Of a DNA stretch of 64,000 bases, positions 16,967 to 25,500 are shown piece after piece. Each line of letters starts with the position of its first letter. Position 1 is the first letter of the stretch. This DNA comes from Bradyrhizobium ontarionense (GTDB lineage Bacteria > Pseudomonadota > Alphaproteobacteria > Rhizobiales > Xanthobacteraceae), in the NCBI RefSeq assembly GCF_021088345.1, contig NZ_CP088156.1, positions 6,749,001-6,813,000 on the forward strand, in the 5' to 3' direction. A model generated the notes under the pieces. That model ran no database searches. It worked only from the letters and a program-made list of their open reading frames with translations, and had not been told where the DNA came from. A program made the translations under genes and the position numbers.

Positions 16967-17455
16967 ATGCTGTGCTCGAGCCGATGGCCTTTACCAACAT
17001 GGCCCTTACCGACAACGGCGCTCGTTCCCGCCGCCATGCTGCTCCTCATCAGCGTGCCTTCCATCGCCGCCGAGCCGCAACTCCTTCCGCCGGTGACCGT
17101 GGACCTGCCGGATCGCCCGCCGGCGAGTCCGCTGTTGCCAGGACCAGGGGACACGGCTGCGACCCCGGTGCTGGGTGGCCGCGTGGCGACGTCCGGCGAC
17201 AAACCCGAGCGCTGTGCGGACGGCGCCTCCGCCCAGCCTCGCACGCTCAGTTGCATCAACGAAAGCCTCAGGCGCAAGGTGGACGCCGTCAATCCCCTCG
17301 GCAACCAGGCGCCGATCGACGCGAGATCATCCGATCTCAAGGTCGGCACCGCGAACGTCCCCGCGGTTCGGCAGCAATACGGTGATAATTTCGGGCGCTC
17401 GGTCGTGCCCTATCGGCCCACGGCGGTGTTTCCTTCGGGCTTCGGGCGCCGCTGA
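16967..17455 (+). CDS. Small exported hypothetical protein
   Basis: The ATG at 16967 gives 162 residues; a GTG at 16958 that overlaps the transglycosylase stop is also possible. A hydrophobic signal segment (about residues 15-34, ending SIAAEP) is followed by a Pro/Gly-rich low-complexity region, two cysteines about 20 residues apart (ERCADG and LSCINES) and a basic C-terminus (PSGFGRR). I recognise no family. It is the last gene of the operon; the RND pump genes are convergent 160 bp further on. A periplasmic accessory role is inferred only from position. Confidence 0.65.
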   Translation: MLCSSRWPLPTWPLPTTALVPAAMLLLISVPSIAAEPQLLPPVTVDLPDRPPASPLLPGPGDTAATPVLGGRVATSGDKPERCADGASAQPRTLSCINESLRRKVDAVNPLGNQAPIDARSSDLKVGTANVPAVRQQYGDNFGRSVVPYRPTAVFPSGFGRR

Positions 17456-17617
17456 GCGGGCTTCGAGCCCCGACGGTTTCCTGCCTTCGCGCGCTAGTCT
17501 AACGATCATGGCCCTCATGCCGCGCTGGCCTCGGCTCGCGGGAGTTCTTGTTTGCGCTTTCGTCCACCTGATCGTTGTGCCCGGCGTCGATCCAGGGTGA
17601 CGCGGCGCCTGTCTTCG

Positions 17618-20600
17618 TCACGACCTCACATTGCTTTCACGGTGCGCGTCCTGCGCCTCGTACGCGAACCGTGCGAAGCGCAGGGCCAGCGTCGGCAGCA
17701 CGAGGAGATTGAGTGCCATCGAGGTCAGCAGTCCGCCGAGGATGACGATGGCCATCGGGCCCTCGATCTCGCGGCCCGGCTCGCCGGCGCCGAGCGCGAG
17801 CGGCAGGAGGCCGAGACCGGTCACCAGCGACGTCATCAGGATCGGCACGAGGCGGTCGGCCGCGCCGGCGATCGCCGTTTCCAGACCCCACGCACGACCC
17901 TCGGCCACGACCAGATGCTCGTAGTGCGAGATCATCAGGATCGAGTTGCGGAGCGCAATTCCGAACAGCGTGACGAAGCCGACCATCGAGCCCAGCGACA
18001 GCACGCCGCCCGTCAGGGCGACCGCGAACACGCCGCCCACGAAGGCGAAAGGCAGGTTGATCAGCACCAGCGCGAGGTTGCGCCAATGGCCGGTGACGAA
18101 CGACAGCAGGAGCACGATGCCGATCGTCGCCAGCAGCGAATTCACCAGCAGGTCGCGCCGTGACCGCGCCTGCGCCTCGGCCGCGCCGGTGAACTCGACG
18201 TGCGCGCCGGGCGGTAGCTCGACCTCCTTGGCGATCTTCTTCCTGGCTGCGGCGACGAAGGATTCAAGGTCGCGCTCGGCGACGTTGGCGGTGACCGTCT
18301 GAACGCGCTGCGCATTGCGATGGAGCACGACGTAGCGCCCGGACGTGCCGTAGACGTCCGCAACCTGCTTCAGGAGAATGTAGGCACCGCTCGGCGTGCG
18401 GATCGGCATGTCGCCGATCTGGCTCGGGCGGGCGCTGGCCTCGGGGTCGAGCTTCACGATGACGTTGAAGACGATGTTGCCTTCATAGGCCTGGCCGACC
18501 ACGTCGCCCTGATAGGCGGTGCGGATCAGCTCCAGCACTTCGACCGCGTCGAGGCCCCAGGCCTGCAGATCGGTCGGCCGCAGCGTCACGTTGACCTGCG
18601 GCATACCCGGCGGCGATTGCTGTTGGATGTCGATCGCGCCCCAGACTTCGCCGAGCTCGCGCGCGATGTCGCGCGCCGCACGCTCGAGGTCGTCGAGATC
18701 GGGACCGAACACGTTGATGACGACGGCGGCGTTGAAGCCGGAGACCGTCTCCTCGATGCGCTCGGTGAGGTAGGTCTTGATCGACAGGCTGATGCCGGCA
18801 AAATTGGCGAGCGCAGCGCGGATGCGCTGCTCGGCGCGTTCCTGCGCCTCGCCGGACAGGCCCGGCTGCAGATCGACCTCGATCTCGCTGGAATGGGTGC
18901 CGGCCGTGTCGACGCCGGCTTCGGCGCGGCCGGTATGCTGCGCGATGCTGCGCACCTCCGGAACACTGCGCAGGGCATCGGCGATCAGCGTGCCGAGGCG
19001 CAGCGATTCATCGAGCGACGTGCCGGGAAGCGTCGAGACGTGCAGGATGAGGTGGCCTTCCCGCAGATCGGGCAGGAACGTGCCGCCGAAGAATGGCACG
19101 ATGGCAGCCCCGGCCAGCGTGAGCAGGATCGCCATCGCGGTGACGAGCCTCGGAAACCGGCCGAGCCGGCCCAGCAGCCGCTCGTAACGGCGGCGCGACC
19201 AGCGCACCAGCGGCGGCTCGCGCGCCTCGCCGCGCGGCTTCCTGCCGGTCAGCAGCATTATCGACAGTGCGGGCGTCACCGTCAGAGCGACGATCAGCGA
19301 CGCCAGCACGGCCAGGATGTAGGCGATGCCCAGCGGACCGAACAGCCGGCCGGCGAGGCCCGGTAGCGCCAGGATCGGCACGAACACCAGCAGCACCGCG
19401 AACGTCGCGTAGGCGACGGCGCTGCGGACCTCGAGCATGGCGTCATAGACGACGCGGGCTTCGCTGCGCGGTAAGGGCAGGCTTCGGTTCTCACGCAGCC
19501 GGCGCACCACGTTCTCGACCCCGATCACGGCATCGTCGACGACCTCCCCGATCGCGATCGCAAGGCCCCCGAGAGTCATCGTGTCCAGGCTCTGCCCCAT
19601 CCATTGCAGGGCCAGCACCGCCGAGAACAGCGACAGCGGGATCGCGGTGCAACTGATCAGCGAGGTGCGCCAGTCGTAGAGGAACAGGAACAGCACGACG
19701 ATGACCAGCGCGCCACCGATCAAAAGCGCGGACAGCACGTTCTGGGTCGCGGCATCGATGAAGGTCGCGGGCCGAAACAGGTCGGCATGCAGATCGACCT
19801 TTTCGCTCTCCAGCGCCGGGCGCAGCTCCTGCAGCGCAGCCTCGACGCGCGCCGCGACATTGCGCGTATTGGCGCCGTATTGCTGGCTGATCATCATCAT
19901 GATGCCGGGCTTGCCATTGATCAGCGCGCCGCCGATCGGCGGCTCGGGCGCGTTCGCGATCGTTGCGACGTCGCCGAGCACGACGCTGGCGCCACCCTGG
20001 TGCAGCAGGACCGTTCGCGCGAGCTGCTCCGGCGTCAGCGACTGGCCCTGCGTCTGCAGGATGACCCGCTGATTGGCGGTGTCGACGAAGCCCGCGCCGC
20101 GGACCCCGGTGGCCTTGCGCGCGGCGGCCAGGACGTCGTTGATGCCGACGCCGAACCGGACCAGGTCGTCGGATCGGACCTGCACCTGCAGCGACCTGAT
20201 GTCGCGGCCATAGGTCGTGATCTGCGCCACGCCGGCGACGGCGAGCAGGCGCCGGCTCACGGTCCAGTCGGCGATGGTGCGCAGATCCATCAGCGAGCGC
20301 TGCTCGGAGGTCAGCCCGATCACCAGCACCGTGCCCGCCGCCGGCACCAGCGGCGTCATCGCGGGGGCCCGCACGCCCTGCGGCAGACCGCTCGCGACCA
20401 CGGTGAGCCGCTCCGTCACCAACTGCCGCGCCCTGAACACGTCGGTGCCGGGCTGGAAGATCACCGAGACGACGGACAGGCCCTGAATCGACGACGAGCG
20501 CATGCTCTCGACGCCGGCGAGGCCATTGATCGAGGTCTCGATCGGCTGCGTGACCAGCACTTCGACCTGCTCCGGACTGAGGCCGGGGGCCTCGGTCTGG

Positions 20601-20779
20601 ATCGAAACCTGCGGCGGCGCAAATTCGGGGAAGACGGCGTATTTGGCGCTGCCCAGCGAGAAGATGCCGTGACCAAGGATGGTGCAGGCGAGCGCCAGCA
20701 TCATGCCGCGAAAGCGGATGGCGAACGAGACCAGCGCGGCCTGCGGACCCGTGGCGGCGACGCGAACGCCGTTAGTCAT
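17618..20779 (-). CDS. RND efflux pump, inner-membrane permease
   Basis: From the ATG at 20779 the protein has 1053 residues, normal for RND permeases. It shows two repeats of six membrane helices with large periplasmic loops, and the acidic motif VDDAVIGVEN in helix 4 (about residues 412-421) that relays protons. The segment FLPDLREGHLILHVS and the PxGLSPEQVEVLVTQPIE start are closer to the CzcA/CusA metal branch than to drug pumps, but the substrate cannot be fixed. The start overlaps the stop of the adaptor gene by eight bases. Upstream in-frame Met codons would add an unlikely Ser/Arg-rich leader. No outer-membrane channel gene is next to it, so it would need a TolC-like partner from elsewhere. 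Confidence 0.9.
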   Translation of the reverse strand: MTNGVRVAATGPQAALVSFAIRFRGMMLALACTILGHGIFSLGSAKYAVFPEFAPPQVSIQTEAPGLSPEQVEVLVTQPIETSINGLAGVESMRSSSIQGLSVVSVIFQPGTDVFRARQLVTERLTVVASGLPQGVRAPAMTPLVPAAGTVLVIGLTSEQRSLMDLRTIADWTVSRRLLAVAGVAQITTYGRDIRSLQVQVRSDDLVRFGVGINDVLAAARKATGVRGAGFVDTANQRVILQTQGQSLTPEQLARTVLLHQGGASVVLGDVATIANAPEPPIGGALINGKPGIMMMISQQYGANTRNVAARVEAALQELRPALESEKVDLHADLFRPATFIDAATQNVLSALLIGGALVIVVLFLFLYDWRTSLISCTAIPLSLFSAVLALQWMGQSLDTMTLGGLAIAIGEVVDDAVIGVENVVRRLRENRSLPLPRSEARVVYDAMLEVRSAVAYATFAVLLVFVPILALPGLAGRLFGPLGIAYILAVLASLIVALTVTPALSIMLLTGRKPRGEAREPPLVRWSRRRYERLLGRLGRFPRLVTAMAILLTLAGAAIVPFFGGTFLPDLREGHLILHVSTLPGTSLDESLRLGTLIADALRSVPEVRSIAQHTGRAEAGVDTAGTHSSEIEVDLQPGLSGEAQERAEQRIRAALANFAGISLSIKTYLTERIEETVSGFNAAVVINVFGPDLDDLERAARDIARELGEVWGAIDIQQQSPPGMPQVNVTLRPTDLQAWGLDAVEVLELIRTAYQGDVVGQAYEGNIVFNVIVKLDPEASARPSQIGDMPIRTPSGAYILLKQVADVYGTSGRYVVLHRNAQRVQTVTANVAERDLESFVAAARKKIAKEVELPPGAHVEFTGAAEAQARSRRDLLVNSLLATIGIVLLLSFVTGHWRNLALVLINLPFAFVGGVFAVALTGGVLSLGSMVGFVTLFGIALRNSILMISHYEHLVVAEGRAWGLETAIAGAADRLVPILMTSLVTGLGLLPLALGAGEPGREIEGPMAIVILGGLLTSMALNLLVLPTLALRFARFAYEAQDAHRESNVRS

Positions 20780-21788
20780 CGTCGCCGCCGTTGCCGCGAA
20801 GCTCGCTCCTGGCCTCTTCCGACAGCAGGACCTGGGCGCCGCGAAGGACGATCTCGGAGCCCGACGGAATGTCCTGCACGACATAGTCATCGTCGGAGAC
20901 GGGCTGATCGGTGCGGATCGGATGGCGCCTGAAGGTCTCGGGTCCGGCGCGCAGATAGACCCAGGAGCGGCCCTGCCATTGCACGATGGCGGTATCCTCG
21001 ACGAAGACACCGTCGAACGATCTGCCGGAGGGCACGTAGGCGGTGGTGTTCATCCCAGGCAACAGCCCGCTGTCGCCGGCGCCGACGAAGAAGTAGCTCA
21101 CGCCCTGGATGCGCGGGTCCGTTCGCGGCGCGGGCGACAGGTATTGGAGGTCGATGTTGGCCGTGCGGGTCGGCGCCTGGGCAAGCGCGGTGCGCGGCGG
21201 CGCGGCCAGCGTCACGCCCGGCGGCAGGGTGACCTGAACGAGCAGCAGCTCGCGTTCGATCAGCTGCACGACCTGGGGCGAGCGCTCGATGATGCCTTTT
21301 CCGATCACCGGCCCCCATTCCTGCCGTGCGGTGGCCATCAAGGTCTTGACCTGCGATTCCGCGGCGGCGAGCGCAGCCTGGTCGGTGCGGAACGTGCCTT
21401 CGGCCGCCTCGGCGTCCTTCTTGGGCATCGCTGCGGACTGGAATAGATCGCGGGCGCGCTCGAATGCGAGCTTCGCGACGTCGAGCTTCGCCTGCGCGGT
21501 CTGCAGCTGAGCCTGGGCGTTGGCGTAGTTGTTGGTGAGCTCGGTCAGCCTGGCGACGTCCAGCACGGCGCCGTAGGCACGAAACTGTTCGGGATGGGAT
21601 TCCGCGGCCAACACCGCGGTCTGGAGTCCGATCTGCTTCTGCTGCGTCGCGGAAAGCTTGACCGTCGCCGGTTCACGGCCCGCCGCGCCGGCGGCCTGTG
21701 CCGGCGCCTGATCGCTCCAGGGAAGCGTGATCAGCGTCAGCAGTGTTGCACCGCATGCGGCCGCAGCTCTGATCCGTTGCCAAGACAT
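20772..21788 (-). CDS. RND efflux periplasmic adaptor (HlyD/CusB-like, reduced)
   Basis: From the ATG at 21788 the protein has 338 residues and begins with a signal peptide (an alternative ATG at 21842 would put 18 more residues in front). A helical hairpin lies at about residues 75-160 (NYANAQAQLQTAQAKLDVAKL and matching return helix), followed by a beta-barrel and membrane-proximal domain. The usual first lipoyl half with a GxVxxxxVxxGDxV pattern is hard to find; the chain goes almost straight from the start of the adaptor into the hairpin. This suggests a reduced or divergent adaptor. It ends in DDD after a Gly-rich tail. It should link the RND permease to an outer-membrane channel. Confidence 0.8.
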   Translation of the reverse strand: MSWQRIRAAAACGATLLTLITLPWSDQAPAQAAGAAGREPATVKLSATQQKQIGLQTAVLAAESHPEQFRAYGAVLDVARLTELTNNYANAQAQLQTAQAKLDVAKLAFERARDLFQSAAMPKKDAEAAEGTFRTDQAALAAAESQVKTLMATARQEWGPVIGKGIIERSPQVVQLIERELLLVQVTLPPGVTLAAPPRTALAQAPTRTANIDLQYLSPAPRTDPRIQGVSYFFVGAGDSGLLPGMNTTAYVPSGRSFDGVFVEDTAIVQWQGRSWVYLRAGPETFRRHPIRTDQPVSDDDYVVQDIPSGSEIVLRGAQVLLSEEARSELRGNGGDDD

Positions 21789-22571
21789 GCAGTGATGGAC
21801 CACCAGCCGGGGACGTCGGGACGACGTTGATATGACGGCCATAACTGCTACTTCAGGTTCCCAGGCGATTCAAGGCGCGCCATCCGGCATGACGACATGA
21901 GCGCTCAGCGAGGCGCATGCACCCCGAACAGGAGGTTGCGTCACGACCGCCTGCCGCATCACGGCACCGGCCATGCGGCGATCCGTGCGAGGTGGGACAC
22001 TCCGGATCGGCCGTCAAGGCGAGCGAATATTCGGGCAACGCGGCGCACGACTCGTGGCGGCCCATCCATGTCGAGCCGCATACGAGGTCTCGCTGTGGCC
22101 GAACGTTGACCGTACGCGCGCCCTTATGTGGAGACGAGGCGGCTCACTATGCGCCCGGGCGTTTCTGTTTGTCGTTAGAAGTATTCTTAGACATCTTCTA
22201 AGCGTATTCGCGTGCGACAAGTTCGCATCACGGCTGTCATGGCGGTGGTTACAGAAAAAGCGCAAGACTAGCGCGCGTTACGCAAGATACCTGCTCCCGA
22301 ATGACCCGGGATTTTTTCCCGATTCCTGGCAAGGCGCGACAATCGTCACATTCATCTACCTGTCGGGTCATTGATGTGACCTACCTTCGCCATACGCCTC
22401 CGCAACGACTTGGACGTTCCAGCGACGTTGCAGCGAGGAAAGCTTGTCCAGACTGAACCCACTCCCCGATGGCCCGGTGTGCCGTGATCACGAGCACGGC
22501 GATCCTCGTTGGTCAGCCTCGCGCCGCCCTCAGGCCGGTCTTGCAGCCCAGCTCAGAGGGGGATCAGTGCA
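21789..22571. other. Divergent intergenic region, no gene seen
   Basis: This 783-bp region lies between the divergent adaptor gene and the large membrane protein. The part from about 22140 to 22330 is less GC-rich than its surroundings and probably holds promoters. It contains the iron-box-like element listed separately. Before the plus-strand start at 22572 there is a strong ribosome site (AGAGGGGGA, ten bases upstream). Short open frames on both strands have no features of real genes. Confidence 0.5.
22175..22201. promoter_or_regulatory. Iron-control-element-like inverted repeat (possible Irr site)
   Basis: TTAGAA-GTA-TTCTTA at 22175-22189 matches, with one mismatch, the TTAGAA-N3-TTCTAA pattern that I recall for the iron control element bound by Irr in Bradyrhizobium and relatives. 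A further CTTCTAA at 22195-22201 forms a perfect 7-bp inverted repeat with TTAGAAG at 22175-22181. The element lies in an AT-richer stretch about 370 bp before the large membrane protein and 390 bp before the efflux adaptor, so its target is unclear. It is a pattern match only. Confidence 0.4.
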
Positions 22572-25500
22572 ATGAGCCATCCGGTGATCATGCGGCCCAG
22601 CGAGGCCAACTCCATCGATCGCATCTCGCCGATCGGCGGCGCCGACCACGGCGTGCGCCTGCTTGGACCCATCGGGGCCGGTGGGGCGCCGGCGGCGGAG
22701 ACCGAGTCGTCCGCGGACCATTGGGAATCAGCTGTGGCCGCATCGTTCAACGCGGGACCGGTCGTCGATCCCCTGCAGAACGTCCTCGGCTGCCTGACCG
22801 AAATCATTCGCTCCGAGCGGTCTCCGGCCGAACGCCCGTCGGATCATCCGTTCGCTGACGATCATGGCCTCGCTCTGCACCAGGAGGAGCTCGAGAGCCT
22901 GCCGGGCGTGGTGCTCAACACCTTCGACGTCGACGGTCCGGTGTGGCTCGCGGTCGAGGCGCTCACCGCGACGGAGCCCCCGGCGATCGATTCCGATCTC
23001 GAGATGTGGGTCGAGCTGTCCTCCGATCCGGATCGGCGTCCGATGCCGCGCGACAACGTGGTGGTCACGGTCGACGAGATCGAGAAGAACCGCCTCACCT
23101 TTGCCCGCCATGCGCGGCCCGAAGATTTTTCGCCGGCTGCGTCGCACGACGCCGGCGCTGGCGCCTGGTCCGGACGGCTGCGGCTGGAGCAGCGCACGGA
23201 CCTCGTCCATCGGATCGAGCGCTACGTTGCCGGGCCGTGGACCGCGTGGGCCGAAACCGAACGCGCGCGTCGCCGCACCATGGCAATCCACCAGCGCCTG
23301 TCTGAGATGGCCACTGCGCTCGATGCCGATCTGACCAAGGAGATCATGTGGGGCATCGCGCTGTCGTCATGGCGGTACGGCGGGCGCCAATTCGAACTGC
23401 CGTTGTTCGAGCGCCCCGTCGAGATCGAGATCATCGAACGTCCCGATGCTGAGATCAGAATCCGGCCGCGCTTCGTCGGAGCGGCCGTCAATCTCAGGGC
23501 GCTCGAGGCATTGGCACCGGACGCGGCGCTTGCCTTGTGCCACAAGTCCGAACGCTTGATCGAGGCGCTCGAGCAGCGTGGTGAACTGTCGCCGTTCACG
23601 CCGATCGGCCTCGAGCAGATCCTGAACGCGGTTGGTGCGCAGCCCGGGCAGAAGGCGATCCGGGGCCTTGCGGCATCGGAAGACGCGCCACCTTCGGACG
23701 CCGGCGACCCCTCGGTCGCGGCGGGACGCTGGGTGATATCAGCGCGGCGGCGGCCGGAGAGCCTGGCCTTGCGCGACATCGATTGCCTGAAGAACGCGAT
23801 CGAGCATGCGCCGCAGAGCGAGTGCTGCCTGTCGGACGCAGTGGAGGGGCTGCTGGCGCAGCCGAACGGCAGGGGGCACGCCAGTGCCCGCCGGCACCTG
23901 TCCAGCATCGTCGGCGGCCCGATCGACATTGCGCCTGCACCCAAGCCCGACCTGGCCGATCAAGGCGATCTGTTCTTCCCGCTGCCGGCCAGCATCGAGG
24001 ACGTCGAGGTCGTGCGCGAGCTCTCGCGATCGGATGGCCTCGTGGTCCAGTCCGCCGGACGCGACGAGCGGATCACGACGCTCGTCAACATCGTCTGCCA
24101 TCATCTCGCGCTCGGCTCGCGCATCCTCGTCGTGTCGCGCGACGAGACCGCGCTTTCGCTCCTGCATCAGAAGCTGCCGTCGAGCATCCGCGAGCTGACG
24201 GTCAGTTCGACCGGCTCAGACAAGGACGTGCTCAGGAAAGCCGAAGCGCTGGCGAGCCGCTTGCAGCCGCTCCTGGACACGACCAACCTGCGCGACCATG
24301 CCGGTCAGATCGGCCGGCTGGAACGCGACATCATCTCCAAACGCTCGCAGATTGCATCGCTCGACGATGAAATCGCCGACATCGTCCGGCGCAATCTGCG
24401 GCTGGCCGGCAGCGTGCCGGAGCTGTCGTTCGAACTGATCGAGGGGCTGGTCACCGGCCAGGACGTGTATTCCTGGTTCACCGACCGTCCGATATGTCTG
24501 CTCGCCAACACGGCGCCTCTGGTTGCCGCGGTGGACGAGGCGGGCGAGGCGCGACGTCGGCTCGCCGGGCGTCTCAAGCACATCGACGACGACTTGCCTG
24601 AGATCGCGACGCTTCCCGACGCAGCGGCGATTCTCGCCCTGCACGAGGAGTTGCGGCAGCAGGCCGGGCTGTCGTCCGACGAAGGCCGCGACGAAGACCT
24701 TGCGCTCGACGCCATCGCGATGTTCGGACTGGACGCAACCAGCAGGTTGGCGGCCGATCTCGATGCGCTGGTCTCGGCTCATCGCGCCATCGCCGACCAG
24801 GCCTGGCTCGCACGGCTGTCGCCGCTCGGTACCGGCAAGACTGACGTTTCCCCGGGTCTCGACAAGGTCGTGGGTTGGGCGCGCGACGCCTCCTTCCAGC
24901 TGTCCAGAAGCGCCGAATTCGCCAAGCGACAGGTGCAGGCGCCGGTCGAACTGTTCACCAAGCGAGACGCGATCCGTGTCGTCGAGCGGCTCGCGGCCGG
25001 CGAGAAGGCATTTGCGCGATTCTCCCCATCGCGGCGCGGCCTGAAGGCCGCCATAGAGGCGATCACGGTGGACCGCGTTGCACCGTCGACGCCGGCCGAC
25101 TGGCGGTATGTCGGCCGCTTCCTGCTCTGGCGTCATGACCTACATTCGCTGCGGACGCGATGGACATCGATTGCGACGAGGATCGACGCGCCGGCGGTTC
25201 AGCTGGAATCGGCGCGGGCGTTCGACGACCTGGAGCGCGTTGTCAGGGGTGTCGAGGCCGCGATCGTGACGGCCGCACTCGCTGTCCGCAACGTCGTCGA
25301 TGCCTGCCGCAAGCTGTCGATGCCGGATAGCGAGATCGACGCGATGCTCGCGGACGTGCAGCGGCCGACGGCGTTCGGCGCGGCCATCCGGAGCGTCATG
25401 AAGCGCGTGTCGGGGCCGCTGGTCGAGCTCGCGCGGCTGGGCGAATTGTTCGCCGGAGCAGGCGAGCTGGCTGCTTCCGTTCAGGCCGATGTTCTCTCGC

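Noticed and set aside
17508..17600. 30-residue hydrophobic frame (MALMPRWPRLAG start) between convergent genes
   Set aside because: Too short, no ribosome site, and no recognised motif; kept as unannotated sequence.
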